Part shown: one piece after another, positions 50,524 through 59,436 of the stretch | Numbering within the stretch: position 1 is the stretch's first letter | Layout of the letters: the number at the start of each line of letters is the position of its first letter | Assembly (NCBI RefSeq): GCF_020889785.1 | Contig: NZ_JACMYK010000011.1 | Span: 43,299 to 107,298, forward strand | Direction of reading: 5' to 3' | Length of the DNA stretch: 64,000 bases | DNA from: Bradyrhizobium acaciae | Lineage (GTDB): Bacteria; Pseudomonadota; Alphaproteobacteria; Rhizobiales; Xanthobacteraceae | Made by a program: the position numbers and the translations under genes | The notes under the pieces: generated by a model | The model's database searches: none | The model's input: only the letters and a program-made list of their open reading frames with translations | Told to the model about the DNA's origin: nothing

Positions 50524-52074
50524 TTGCGCTATCTCTTCGAGGAGTACGCATTCGACACCGAGCGGCGCGAGCTGCGTCGCGGGCCGGACCTCGTCTCCGT
50601 CGCACCACAGGTGTTCGATCTGCTCGATTACCTGATCCGCAACAGGGAGCGCGTTGTCACTAAAGACGACCTCATCAATGCTATTTGGAACAAGCGCAGC
50701 GTTTCGGATGCAGCACTGACGACCCGGCTGAATGTCGCCCGGAGCGCAATCGGAGATTCCGGGGAGGAACAGCGCCTGATCAGGACGCTGCCGCGCAAGG
50801 GATTCCGTTTCGTCGGACAGGTGCGGGAGGCGCGAGACGCTACGGGCCCAAATCCCAGCGATGCGCCCGCGAGCGCCCTTGCGCTTCCCGACAAGCCTTC
50901 CCTCGCCGTGCTACCGTTCGAGAACATGAGCAGCGACCCCGAACAGGAATACTTCGCGGACGGAATGGTTGAGGAGATCACGACGGCGCTGTCGCGGTTC
51001 AAATGGCTGTTCGTGATCGCTCGTAATTCGAGCTTTACGTTCAAAGGCAAAGTCGTCGATGTCAAGGAGGTCGGACGCAGGCTCGGTGTGCGCTATGTCC
51101 TTGAGGGCTCCGTACGCAAGGCAGCCGGGAAAGTTCGCATCACGGGACAGTTGATCGATGCAGTGACGGGCGCGCATATTTGGGCGGACAGGTTCGAGCG
51201 TGACCTGACAGACGTTTTCGCGCTTCAGGACCAAGTCACGGTCGCCGTTGTCTCAGCCATTCAGCCAAAGCTGCTTCAAACAGAAATTGAAATCGCGGCG
51301 CGGCAGCGACCGGAGAACCTCACCGCGTATGATTTCTCTCTCCGCGCGAGGCAGCAGTTTTACCTAACGACCCGCGAACGGGTGGCGGAGGCGATCAGGC
51401 TGGCTCATCGCGCCCTGGAGCTCGACCCTCGGTTCGGCTTTGTCGCTGCGCTGGCGGGTAACTGTCACATGCTCAACGTCGTTTTGGGCTACGCTATGGA
51501 TCCTCAATTCGAGCGCAAGGAAGCCATTCGGCTTTGTCGCTTGGCATTGAGCATCGACGATGGTGATCCGGACACATTGGCAACGGCTGCCATAACCTCG
51601 GCGTTCATGGTCGGCGATAGTGAAAGTGAGATCGAAATGGCGGACCGGGCGGTCGCGCTCAACCCAAATTCATTCGGCGCATGGAACAGCAGAGGCCAAG
51701 TCTACCGAATTGCGGGGCTGCCGGAGGAAGCGGTCCGGAGCTTTGAACGCGCCATGCGTATGAGCCCGGTAGACCCGCGGCTGCACCTGATGTTTGCTGC
51801 TATGGGGACGGCGTTGATCGAGCTCGGGCGCTTTGACGAGGCCATCGCCGCGGGGAAGAAAGCCCTTCGTCAGGACCCCTTCTACTCACCAGCTCACCGA
51901 TGTCTCGCGTCCGCTTTCGCTCATCTCGGGCGAGGTGTTGAGGCGCGTGAGGCGGCGGCGCGTGTGCTTGAGGTCGATCCCGCCTTTACGATATCTGCAT
52001 GGATCGCTCGGGGCGGGCTGTCAAATGCGAAGCTGCTGATCAAGGGCCTTCGGAAAGCGGGACTGCCCGAGTAA
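50524..52074 (+). CDS. Winged-helix (OmpR/CadC-type) regulator with FlgO-like and TPR domains
   Basis: The 516-residue protein starts with an OmpR-type DNA-binding domain (residues about 1-95: LRYLFEEYAFDTERRELRRG, then VVTKDDLINAIWN and RKGFRFVGQV). A middle domain, PSLAVLPFENMSSDPEQEYF followed by DGMVEEITTALSRFKWLFVI, resembles the FlgO/TolB-N module of adenylate cyclase-associated regulators. The C-terminal 250 residues are tetratricopeptide repeats (RAVALNPNSFGAWNSRGQVY, AGKKALRQDPFYSPAHRCLA). TTG 50524 matches the usual start of this family; the frame is open to 50416. No transmembrane or cyclase domain was seen. It is probably a stand-alone regulator. Confidence 0.85.
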   Translation: MRYLFEEYAFDTERRELRRGPDLVSVAPQVFDLLDYLIRNRERVVTKDDLINAIWNKRSVSDAALTTRLNVARSAIGDSGEEQRLIRTLPRKGFRFVGQVREARDATGPNPSDAPASALALPDKPSLAVLPFENMSSDPEQEYFADGMVEEITTALSRFKWLFVIARNSSFTFKGKVVDVKEVGRRLGVRYVLEGSVRKAAGKVRITGQLIDAVTGAHIWADRFERDLTDVFALQDQVTVAVVSAIQPKLLQTEIEIAARQRPENLTAYDFSLRARQQFYLTTRERVAEAIRLAHRALELDPRFGFVAALAGNCHMLNVVLGYAMDPQFERKEAIRLCRLALSIDDGDPDTLATAAITSAFMVGDSESEIEMADRAVALNPNSFGAWNSRGQVYRIAGLPEEAVRSFERAMRMSPVDPRLHLMFAAMGTALIELGRFDEAIAAGKKALRQDPFYSPAHRCLASAFAHLGRGVEAREAAARVLEVDPAFTISAWIARGGLSNAKLLIKGLRKAGLPE

Positions 52075-52208
52075 GCGACTCGTGCCGACAAGGTGATCGA
52101 ATACGAGACGCAATTTGTTGCGATGCATGAGTCCGGAAGTGGCCTTAGCCGGCAAGACCAAGCGCGCCTTCTTGTCGGCTTCCGTTGGCAATGCGGACGT
52201 GCGCGTGC

Positions 52209-52430
52209 TCAGAGCGCGGCGAACAGACCCTGCGCCCAGGCAACGGCACGCTCGAAACTGAACACGCCGGGCTGGAAATAGACGGCGCGTGCCAGCACGA
52301 TGCCGACCACCAGAACCCAGAACACGCTGGTGCCCGCGGTCTTCAGCCATTTTGACACGCCCTCGCTCGCGATCGAACGATCGACCGCGGGGACCGCCTC
52401 ACCGAAGGGATCGAATGCGGATTGGCTCAT
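52209..52430 (-). CDS. Small single-pass membrane protein (73 residues)
   Basis: ATG 52430 opens MSQSAFDPFGEAVPAVDRSI, then one membrane segment, AGTSVFWVLVVGIVLARAVY, and a short tail FSFERAVAWAQGLFAAL. No family name is known to me. It lies between the convergent TPR regulator and the histidine kinase. Confidence 0.6.
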   Translation of the reverse strand: MSQSAFDPFGEAVPAVDRSIASEGVSKWLKTAGTSVFWVLVVGIVLARAVYFQPGVFSFERAVAWAQGLFAAL

Positions 52431-52572
52431 CGTCGTAACCATCAGGGACTACCGTGACAATGTCGCGACGGCGGGGGCCGAAGCAAGGGGCGCGGAATGC
52501 CTTTTGCGCCGGTATCTTGGAAGGACGTTTTCCGGGCCGTACGCCGGAGAGCATTTCCTTCTCGACTCCCCA

Positions 52573-53810
52573 TCAACCATCGGTCCCGCGCTGCGGCGCC
52601 ACGCGCGGCAGCGTGATCCGCACGCTGGTCCCCATCCCCGGCGCGCTGTCGAGATGGATTTCGCCGCCGAGCCGGTTGGTGACGATGTTGTGCACGATGT
52701 GGAGGCCGAGCCCGATACGGCCGATGTCGCGGCGCGTGGTGAAGAACGGATCGAAGGCCTGCCGCAGCACGTCGCGGTCCATCCCGCAGCCATCATCGGC
52801 GAACAGGATCTCCACCTCGCCCGCGCCTGACGCACGCAGCCGGATCGTGATGGTGCCGCCCTTGCCGTCCGGAAATGCGTGCGCGACCGCATTGACGAAC
52901 AGATTGGTCACCACCTGGCCGTAAGGGCCGGGATAGCTGTTCATCGCAAGATCAGGCGGGCAATCGACCGCGAGCGCGAGATTGTTCTTCGGCAAGGCCG
53001 GACGAAGGTTCGAAAGCACCTGCTCGGTCACCTCACCGAGATCGAACGCGCTGCGGTCGAAATAACTGCGATCGACAGCCACCTGCTTGAACGACTGCAC
53101 CAGGTCCGCGGCACGCTTGAGGTTGCCGACCAGCAGCGACGACGCGCTTTCGACGACTTCGATGAAATCGCTCAGGGTCGAGCGCTTCAGCTTGCCGCGC
53201 GCGCCTCGGCGGCGAAATCGGCGCATTTCTGCTCCAGCACCGAGGCGACCGTGAGGCTGGTGCCGACCGGGCTATTGATCTCGTGCGCGACGCCGGCCAC
53301 CAGCCGGCCTAGCGCGGCGAGCTTTTCCGCCTCGATCAGCGACGCCTGGGTCTCCTGCAGATGCTGCAAGGCCTTCTCGGCCGCATCGCGTGCGGCGCGG
53401 ATCTCGCGTTCGCTGCGTTTGCGCTCGGTGATCTCTTCGGCCGCAACGTTGACCCCGACGATGCTGCCGTTCGGCCCGCGCTGCGGGTGCCAATGCGTGA
53501 TCCAGCAGCGCTCGTCATTGTGGCCGGGGCGCTGCCCGTACACCTCGACACCGGTCACGGGCTCTCCGGTCTCCATGATCGAACGAACGATGCCTTCGAC
53601 CGCGGTGGCGAGCGCGGGCACACAATCGTGCACGGTGCGTCCGAGATGACCTTCGACCGAGATGCCGCAGATCTCGGTGAGGCGCTGGTTGATCTGGAGG
53701 TAACGGCAGTCGGGAGACAGGTAGGCAAGACCGATCGGTGCAGTGTCATAGATCAGCTGCAGCGCCGGTTGTTTTGGGAACTGAACGTCCTGGACGACGG
53801 ACGACCTCAT
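52573..53810 (-). pseudogene. PAS-containing histidine kinase, frameshifted
   Basis: From ATG 53810 (behind GGGGGAGGG): a PAS domain at residues 15-125 ([20 protein letters not shown]), a coiled coil, and a HisKA motif, [20 protein letters not shown], with the phospho-accepting histidine. At 53196-53204 the run CGCGCGCGC causes a frame change and a stop at 53187. The next frame continues with [30 protein letters not shown] (N box), ILFADDGCGM (G1), FFTTRR and IGLGLHIV (G2) to 52573. Removing two bases (one CG unit) joins them as EARGKLKRS, as expected for this family. No transmembrane segment or response regulator gene is present. Expected role: cytosolic two-component signalling. Confidence 0.85.
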
Positions 53811-53950
53811 GCCCTCCCCCTCCCCAATCGGGGCAAGTCTAGCGCTTCAGGGCCGGGGCGCAAATAGGCGGGCCGTGCCAGCCAATGGCGGTCACATTGT
53901 CCGGATTCGGCACGGACAGCCGCGTACGTGGCCCGCGAGGAGCAGCAGCC

Positions 53951-55222
53951 TCAGCTATTCACTGTACCGTGCGCTCGGAAGTTTTCAACGAAGCGCAGCA
54001 GCACAAGCGCGCCGGTGTCGGCGTCGGCGAGCTCGACATGCTCGGCCGGATTGTGGCTGATCCCGCCGCGGCAGCGCACGAAGATCATGCCGATATCGGC
54101 GATATCGACCATCGCCATCCCGTCGTGCCCGGCCCCGCTCGGCAGTTCGAACAGGGCATGGCCCTCGCTAGCTACCGCCTCGGCGATCTGCGCTTTCAGC
54201 CATGGTGCACAAGGCACGCTGCGGTTCTCATGGGTGATGTCGATCTGCAAGGCGAGCTCGCGGCGTTTTGCGATCGCCTCGATCTGCCGCACGATGTCGG
54301 CGACCGCGCGCTTGCGATGCATGTCGCTCTGCGAGCGGATGTCCATCGTGAAGGACACCTTGCCCGGGATCACGTTGGTGGCGCCGGGCATGGCGTTGAT
54401 GTAGCCGACGGTGCCGACCAGGCCTTGCTCGTCGGACTTGCAGAATTGCTCGATCGCAACGATGCATTCGGCGGCGCCCGCCAGCGCATCGCGCCGCAGC
54501 TTCATCGGCACGGTGCCGGCATGGCCGGCCATGCCGGTGAGACTGGCGGCAAGTCGCGTCGCGCCTGAAATCGCGGTGACGACACCGACCGGCAGCGCCT
54601 TCTCCTCCAGCACGGGCCCCTGCTCGATATGCAGCTCGACATAGCCGAGCAGCTCGCGGCGGGCGCGGGCTGCCTTGCCGATATGATCGGGATCGAGCCC
54701 GAAGGCGATCAGCGCATCGCGCATCGAGGTGCCGGCGCGATCGCTTGTATTGAGCACGCTCTCGTCGAACGTGCCGGCGACCGCGCGACTGCCGAGCAGG
54801 GTTGAGGCAAAGCGCACGCCCTCCTCGTCGGCGAAGCCAACGATCTCGATCGCGAACGGCAGCCGCTTGCCGCGCCGGTTCAGATCGGCGACGCAGGCGA
54901 TCGCGGTGATGACGCCGAGCGGGCCATCCCACCTGCCGGCATCCCGCACGGTGTCGTAATGCGAGCCGAGCATCAGCGCCTGCAGGCCCGGCCGCTCGCC
55001 CTCGTAGCGGCCGCAGACATTGCCGATCGCATCGAGATGCGCGCTCATGCCGGCCTCGCGCATCCAGGACAGGATGAGATCGGCCGCCTTGCGATGCTCG
55101 GGCGTGAGGAAGACACGCGCCAGATGCTCCGGGGTCTCGGAAATCGCCGCTAGCTGATCGATCCGCGCCACGATCTCCTCACCGAGGGAAGAGGGACTCG
55201 AAGACGGTTTTGTCTCGCTCAT
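53951..55222 (-). CDS. Allantoate amidohydrolase / N-carbamoyl amino acid hydrolase (M20 family)
   Basis: The 423-residue metalloenzyme has the M20 di-metal site: His88 (GSHYDT), Asp99 (WDGPLG), Glu133-Glu134 (GFADEEGVRF), His198 (ELHIEQGP) and a late SGAGHDGMAM histidine. The length and the motif VRFASTLLGSRAVAG match AllC and HyuC, which remove a carbamoyl group from allantoate or N-carbamoyl-amino acids, releasing ammonia and CO2. ATG 55222 with GGGAAA upstream is preferred over ATG 55234. It diverges from the BMP-type uptake operon and lies 7 kb from allantoinase, so allantoate is the likely substrate. Confidence 0.88.
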   Translation of the reverse strand: MSETKPSSSPSSLGEEIVARIDQLAAISETPEHLARVFLTPEHRKAADLILSWMREAGMSAHLDAIGNVCGRYEGERPGLQALMLGSHYDTVRDAGRWDGPLGVITAIACVADLNRRGKRLPFAIEIVGFADEEGVRFASTLLGSRAVAGTFDESVLNTSDRAGTSMRDALIAFGLDPDHIGKAARARRELLGYVELHIEQGPVLEEKALPVGVVTAISGATRLAASLTGMAGHAGTVPMKLRRDALAGAAECIVAIEQFCKSDEQGLVGTVGYINAMPGATNVIPGKVSFTMDIRSQSDMHRKRAVADIVRQIEAIAKRRELALQIDITHENRSVPCAPWLKAQIAEAVASEGHALFELPSGAGHDGMAMVDIADIGMIFVRCRGGISHNPAEHVELADADTGALVLLRFVENFRAHGTVNS

Positions 55223-55370
55223 GCTGTTTCCCATCAGTCCAACCGGCGCCGCGGCCCGCCTCACTCGTAGCAGGCCCGATCCGATTCACCAGCCGGCAAA
55301 TGACGCCTGATGCGCCGACCCGTCCCGGCCCCGCATCGGCCGCCCGGCGGTTAGCGACTGCTTAACGGCA

Positions 55371-55380
55371 TTGCATACAA
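55371..55380. promoter_or_regulatory. Candidate GntR-like site TTGCATACAA
   Basis: The 10-bp near-palindrome resembles the CTGCATGCAA core of the operator at 5382-5391. It lies about 130 bases before the BMP operon promoter and 150 bases before the AllC-like gene. Confidence 0.3.
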
Positions 55381-55502
55381 CGGCGATTGATGGCTCACAA
55401 AATAGGCAAGATGACGACTGCGCACTTCCGAGGCGGCTCACATCGAACATCGTTCTCATTCATATTCAGATACTTACGGAATAATGACCGCCAAACGTGC
55501 TC

Positions 55503-55518
55503 TGGCACGAAGCTTGCG
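55503..55518 (+). promoter_or_regulatory. Sigma-54 promoter of the BMP ABC / biuret hydrolase operon
   Basis: TGGCACGAAGCTTGCG has TGGCACG (-24) and TTGC (-12) with exact GG-N10-GC spacing. Transcription would start near 55529, about 65 bases before the ATG at 55594. Confidence 0.83.
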
Positions 55519-55593
55519 ACACTCCGTCACGCGCCGCCGTTATGGCGGCCGCGACAAGGACAGGCGGGCCGGACCCGCCGGAGGGAGCAGGCG

Positions 55594-56703
55594 ATGGATT
55601 TTGGCACGATTTCAAGAAGGCATTTGTTGCAGGGAAGCGCGGCATTGGCGCTCGGCAGCACGCTCGGCGTTCGCGGCGCGGCGGCGGCAGAAACCACGGT
55701 CGGCTTCATCTATGTCGGCTCGCGCGACGACTACGGCTACAACCAGGCCCACGCCCAAGGCGCCGCGGCGCTGAAGAAGCTGCCCGGCATCAAGGTGGTC
55801 GAGGAAGAGAAGGTGCCGGAGACCGATGCGGTCGAGAAGACCATCGAGTCCATGATCAACCTCGACGGCGCCACGCTGCTGTTTCCCACCTCGTTCGGCT
55901 ACTACAACCCGCACGTCGTCAAGATGGCGGGCAAGTTTCCGAAGGTGCACTTCGAGCATTGCGGCGGGCTCTGGTCGGACAAGGACCCAAAGAACGCCGG
56001 CAGCTATTTCGGCTATATCGACGAGGCGCAATACATCTCCGGCATCGTCGCCGGCTATTCGACCAAGAGCGGTAAGCTCGGCTTCGTCGCGGCCAAGCCG
56101 ATCCCGCAGGTGCTGCGCAACATCAACGCGTTCACGCTCGGCGCCCGCCTTGCCAATCCCAAGGCGACCACGCAGGTGATCTTCACCGGCGACTGGTCGA
56201 TGCCGGTCAAGGAAGCCGAAGCGACCAACAGCCTGATCGACCAGGGCGTCGACGTGCTCACCTGCCATGTCGACGGACCGAAGACGATGGTCGAGAACGC
56301 CGCGCGCCGCGGCGCGATGGTGTGCGGCTATCACGTCAACCAGTCGCCGCTGGCGCCGAAGGCCTATCTGACCGGCGCCGAATGGAACTGGGAGGCGCTG
56401 TATCCGAAGTTCGTCAAGATGATCGTGGCTGGTGAAGCGATCCCGAACTTCTATCGCGGCGGCCTGAAGGAAGAGATCGTCAAGGTCTCGCCCTATGGCG
56501 AGATGGTCTCGGCCGAAGCGCGCAAGCATGCCGACGATGTCAAGGCCAAGTTCATGTCCGGCGAATACACGATCTTCAAGGGCCCGATCGCCGACAACAA
56601 GGGCAAGACCGTGATCGCCGGCGGCACCGATCGCGGCCAGCAGGATCCCGAGCTCGAGAAGATGGACTATCTGGTCGAGGGCGTGATCGGAGCCACCGCG
56701 TGA
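55594..56703 (+). CDS. BMP-family (PnrA-like) periplasmic nucleobase/nucleoside-type binding protein
   Basis: The 369-residue precursor has a twin-arginine signal (ISRRHLLQGSAALALGSTLG). The mature protein shows VGFIYVGSRDDYGYNQAHAQ (the BMP opening motif), INLDGATLLFPTSFGYYNPH and GYIDEAQYISGIVAGYSTKSGKLGFV. BMP/Med proteins bind purine nucleosides or bases. ATG 55594 follows GGAGGGAG. It heads an operon of two permeases, biuret hydrolase and an ATPase with overlapping or close junctions. Confidence 0.93.
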   Translation: MDFGTISRRHLLQGSAALALGSTLGVRGAAAAETTVGFIYVGSRDDYGYNQAHAQGAAALKKLPGIKVVEEEKVPETDAVEKTIESMINLDGATLLFPTSFGYYNPHVVKMAGKFPKVHFEHCGGLWSDKDPKNAGSYFGYIDEAQYISGIVAGYSTKSGKLGFVAAKPIPQVLRNINAFTLGARLANPKATTQVIFTGDWSMPVKEAEATNSLIDQGVDVLTCHVDGPKTMVENAARRGAMVCGYHVNQSPLAPKAYLTGAEWNWEALYPKFVKMIVAGEAIPNFYRGGLKEEIVKVSPYGEMVSAEARKHADDVKAKFMSGEYTIFKGPIADNKGKTVIAGGTDRGQQDPELEKMDYLVEGVIGATA

Positions 56704-57809
56704 CCACCGAGGCGGCGGAATCGGTGGAGGCGGCCGGCGTTGCTCCGGCCGCCGATCCCGGCTTCCTCCAGCGCTACGGCGCGAGTATCGAGTACATCCT
56801 GATCCCGGGCGCGGCGCTGGTCGGCGCGCTCGCGGTGTTCGGCGGCTTTGTCGCGCTCTACGGCAAGAACCCGCTCGACCTCTATTTCTACATGTATTAC
56901 GGCGCGTTCGGCACCGCCTTCTCCTGGCAGAACACGCTGACCCGCGCAGCGCCGTTGATCCTGACCGCACTGTGCACGGCGCTGCCGGCGCAGCTCGGCA
57001 TGGTGATCATCGGCGGCGAAGGCGCCCTTCTGATCGGCGCGCTGTCGGCGACATCGGCGGCGCTGGCATTGCAGGGCGCGGCACCGATCGTCGTGCAGAT
57101 CGCGATGGTGATCGCGGGCATGATCGGCGGCGGCCTCTGGATCGCGCTATCAGGTGGCCTGCGGCAATATCGCGGGGTCAACGAGACGATCTCGAGCCTG
57201 CTGCTGGTCTATATCGCGCTCGCGGTCCTCAACCATCTGGTCGAGGGACCGATGCGCGATCCGGCGAGCCTCAACAAGCCGTCGACGCGCGAGATCGGCG
57301 CCGCCAACATGATCGGCAGCATTCCCGGCACCGACGTGCATTGGGGCCTGGTGTTCGGCCTCGTCGCGGCGGTTGCCGCCTACATCCTGATCTATCACAC
57401 CACCTTCGGCTTCGCCGCGCGCGTCGCCGGCGGCAACATCCGCGCCGCCAAGATCGTCGGGCTTTCCGTCGGCAAATTGATCATGACCGTCTGCTTCCTT
57501 GCCGGCGGTTGTGCGGGCCTCGCCGGCATGATCGAGGTCGCAGCCGTGCAGGGCCGCACCAATGCCAACCTCGCCGCCGGCTACGGCTTCACCGGGATCC
57601 TGGTCGCGTTCCTGGCGCGGCAGAATCCGCTCGCGATCATTCCGGTGGCGATCCTGCTCGGCGGCATCTCGGCCTCCGGCGGCCTGTTGCAGCGGCGGCT
57701 CGGCCTGCCCGACGCGTCGGTGCTGGTGCTGCAAGGCATCATCTTCGTGTTCGTGCTGGCGAGCGACGCGCTCTACGGGCGGATCGGCTTCCTGAAGGGA
57801 AAGTCCTGA
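56700..57809 (+). CDS. BMP-type ABC permease 1
   Basis: The 369-residue permease starts at GTG 56700, overlapping the previous stop. It has eight or more membrane segments and the family motifs GGEGALLIGALSATSAAL, GVNETISSLLLVYIALAVLN and AARVAGGNIRAAKIVGLSVG (the ATPase-contact region). It belongs to the RbsC-like permeases used with BMP proteins. Confidence 0.92.
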   Translation: MTTEAAESVEAAGVAPAADPGFLQRYGASIEYILIPGAALVGALAVFGGFVALYGKNPLDLYFYMYYGAFGTAFSWQNTLTRAAPLILTALCTALPAQLGMVIIGGEGALLIGALSATSAALALQGAAPIVVQIAMVIAGMIGGGLWIALSGGLRQYRGVNETISSLLLVYIALAVLNHLVEGPMRDPASLNKPSTREIGAANMIGSIPGTDVHWGLVFGLVAAVAAYILIYHTTFGFAARVAGGNIRAAKIVGLSVGKLIMTVCFLAGGCAGLAGMIEVAAVQGRTNANLAAGYGFTGILVAFLARQNPLAIIPVAILLGGISASGGLLQRRLGLPDASVLVLQGIIFVFVLASDALYGRIGFLKGKS

Positions 57810-57810
57810 C

Positions 57811-58737
57811 ATGGCGGATGCATCGCTCGGGCTCTGGACTGTCCCGCTCGCCGTGTTCGGCGGCGCCATTCGCGTCTCGACGCCGTTTTTGTTCGTCAGC
57901 CTCGGCGAGTGCATTACCGAGCGCAGTGGCCGCATCAATCTCGGCCTCGAAGGCACGCTGGTGATGGGCGCGATGAGCGCCTACGGCATCTCCTATCTCT
58001 CGGGCTCGCCATGGCTCGGCGTGCTCGCCGCCGGCATCACCGGCGCGTTGTTCGGCGCGCTGCATGCCGGCATCTGCTCGCTGCCGCGGGTCAACGACAT
58101 CGCGGTCGGCATCGCGCTGATGCTGCTCGGCACTGGTTTGGCCTTCTTCCTCGGCAAGCCGCTGATCGAGCCGACGGCGGCACGGCTGCCGGCGATCGAT
58201 TTCGGCTGGTGGAGCGACGTGCCTCAGCTGCGCGCCGCGCTGCGCATCAACGTGCTGTTCCTGATCGGCGTCGCGATCGCGCCGCTGCTCTATTGGGCCT
58301 TCAAGACCACGCGCTGGGGCCTGCTGATCCGCACCGCCGGCGAAAGCGCGGACGCGGCGCGCGCGATGGGCCATTCGGTGTTGCTGATCCGGCTGCGCGC
58401 CACCATGGTCGGCGGCTTCCTCGCCGGCATCGGCGGCTCGTTCCTGTCGCTGTTCTATCCCGGCAGCTGGAACGAAGGCCTCTCCTCCGGCCAGGGCATC
58501 ACCGCGGTGGCGCTTGTCATCTTCGCGCGCTGGGACCCGATGCTGTGCCTGTGGGCCTCGCTTGCGTTCGGCGGTGCCGCAGCCCTCGGGCCGGCGCTGC
58601 AATCGGTCGGCATCACCTCCGGCTATCATCTGTTCAATGCCGCGCCCTACATCCTGACCTTGGCGATCATGATCATCACCTGCTCGCCGAAGCGCACGCT
58701 GACTGGCGCGCCCGCCGAATTGTCCATCACCCGATAG
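57811..58737 (+). CDS. BMP-type ABC permease 2
   Basis: At 308 residues, with FLFVSLGECITERSGRINLGLEG near 25-47, the usual start of the second BMP-type permease, and GLLIRTAGESADAARAMGHSV as the contact loop. It begins two bases after the permease 1 stop, so the two are made together. Confidence 0.92.
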   Translation: MADASLGLWTVPLAVFGGAIRVSTPFLFVSLGECITERSGRINLGLEGTLVMGAMSAYGISYLSGSPWLGVLAAGITGALFGALHAGICSLPRVNDIAVGIALMLLGTGLAFFLGKPLIEPTAARLPAIDFGWWSDVPQLRAALRINVLFLIGVAIAPLLYWAFKTTRWGLLIRTAGESADAARAMGHSVLLIRLRATMVGGFLAGIGGSFLSLFYPGSWNEGLSSGQGITAVALVIFARWDPMLCLWASLAFGGAAALGPALQSVGITSGYHLFNAAPYILTLAIMIITCSPKRTLTGAPAELSITR

Positions 58738-58752
58738 ACCGCGAGATCATTC

Positions 58753-59436
58753 ATGCCCGAGCGCTTCATCAAATCCGAACCCTACGCCTGGCCCTACAAT
58801 GGCGATTTGCGGCCGGAAAATACCGCGCTCATCATCATCGACATGCAGACCGATTTCTGCGGCGTCGGCGGCTATGTCGACAAGATGGGCTACGACCTCT
58901 CGCTGACGCGGGCGCCGATCGAGCCCATCAGGAAGCTGCTCGCGGTGATGCGCGCGCAGGGGTTTCACATCATCCACACCCGCGAAGGTCACCGGCCTGA
59001 TCTTGCCGATCTACCCGCCAACAAGCGCTGGCGCTCGCGCCAGATCGGCGCCGGCATCGGCGATCCCGGCCCATGCGGCCGCATCCTGGTGCGCGGCGAG
59101 CCCGGCTGGGAGATCATTCCCGATCTCGCGCCGCTGCCGGGCGAGCCCATCATCGACAAGCCCGGCAAGGGCTCGTTCTGCGCCACCGATCTCGAACTGA
59201 TGCTGCGGCTGCGCGGCATCGAGAACATCGTGCTGACCGGCATCACCACCGACGTCTGTGTCCACACCACGATGCGCGAGGCCAACGACCGCGGCTTCGA
59301 ATGCGTGCTGGTCGAGGATTGCTGCGGCGCGACCGACAAAGGCAATCACGACCACGCGCTGAAGATGATCAAGATGCAGGGCGGCGTGTTCGGCGCGGTG
59401 ACGAAATCCACTGACCTGATCGGGGCGCTGTCGTGA
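58753..59436 (+). CDS. biuH: Biuret amidohydrolase (BiuH), isochorismatase family
   Basis: The 227-residue enzyme hydrolyses biuret to allophanate and ammonia in the cytosol. Catalytic residues are Asp30 ([10 protein letters not shown]), Lys136 (IDKPGKGSF) and Cys169 (TTDVCVHTT), with Gln209 (KMQGGVFG). All four are shifted by exactly six from the Asp36, Lys142, Cys175 and Gln215 that I recall for Rhizobium leguminosarum biuret hydrolase, and the MGYDLSL and PANKRWRS motifs agree. It lies between permease 2 and the ATPase in one operon, overlapping the ATPase start, so its substrate or product is probably imported by that transporter. No cyanuric acid hydrolase or allophanate hydrolase gene is in the window. 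Confidence 0.9.
   Translation: MPERFIKSEPYAWPYNGDLRPENTALIIIDMQTDFCGVGGYVDKMGYDLSLTRAPIEPIRKLLAVMRAQGFHIIHTREGHRPDLADLPANKRWRSRQIGAGIGDPGPCGRILVRGEPGWEIIPDLAPLPGEPIIDKPGKGSFCATDLELMLRLRGIENIVLTGITTDVCVHTTMREANDRGFECVLVEDCCGATDKGNHDHALKMIKMQGGVFGAVTKSTDLIGALS

Larger units (their letters stand above)
55223..55593. other. Divergent control region of the AllC-like gene and the BMP operon
   Basis: It contains the sigma-54 promoter at 55503-55518 and the site TTGCATACAA at 55371-55380. The frame open from 55387 on the plus strand lacks a good start and does not resemble a protein. Activator sites are expected between 55380 and 55480. Confidence 0.5.
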
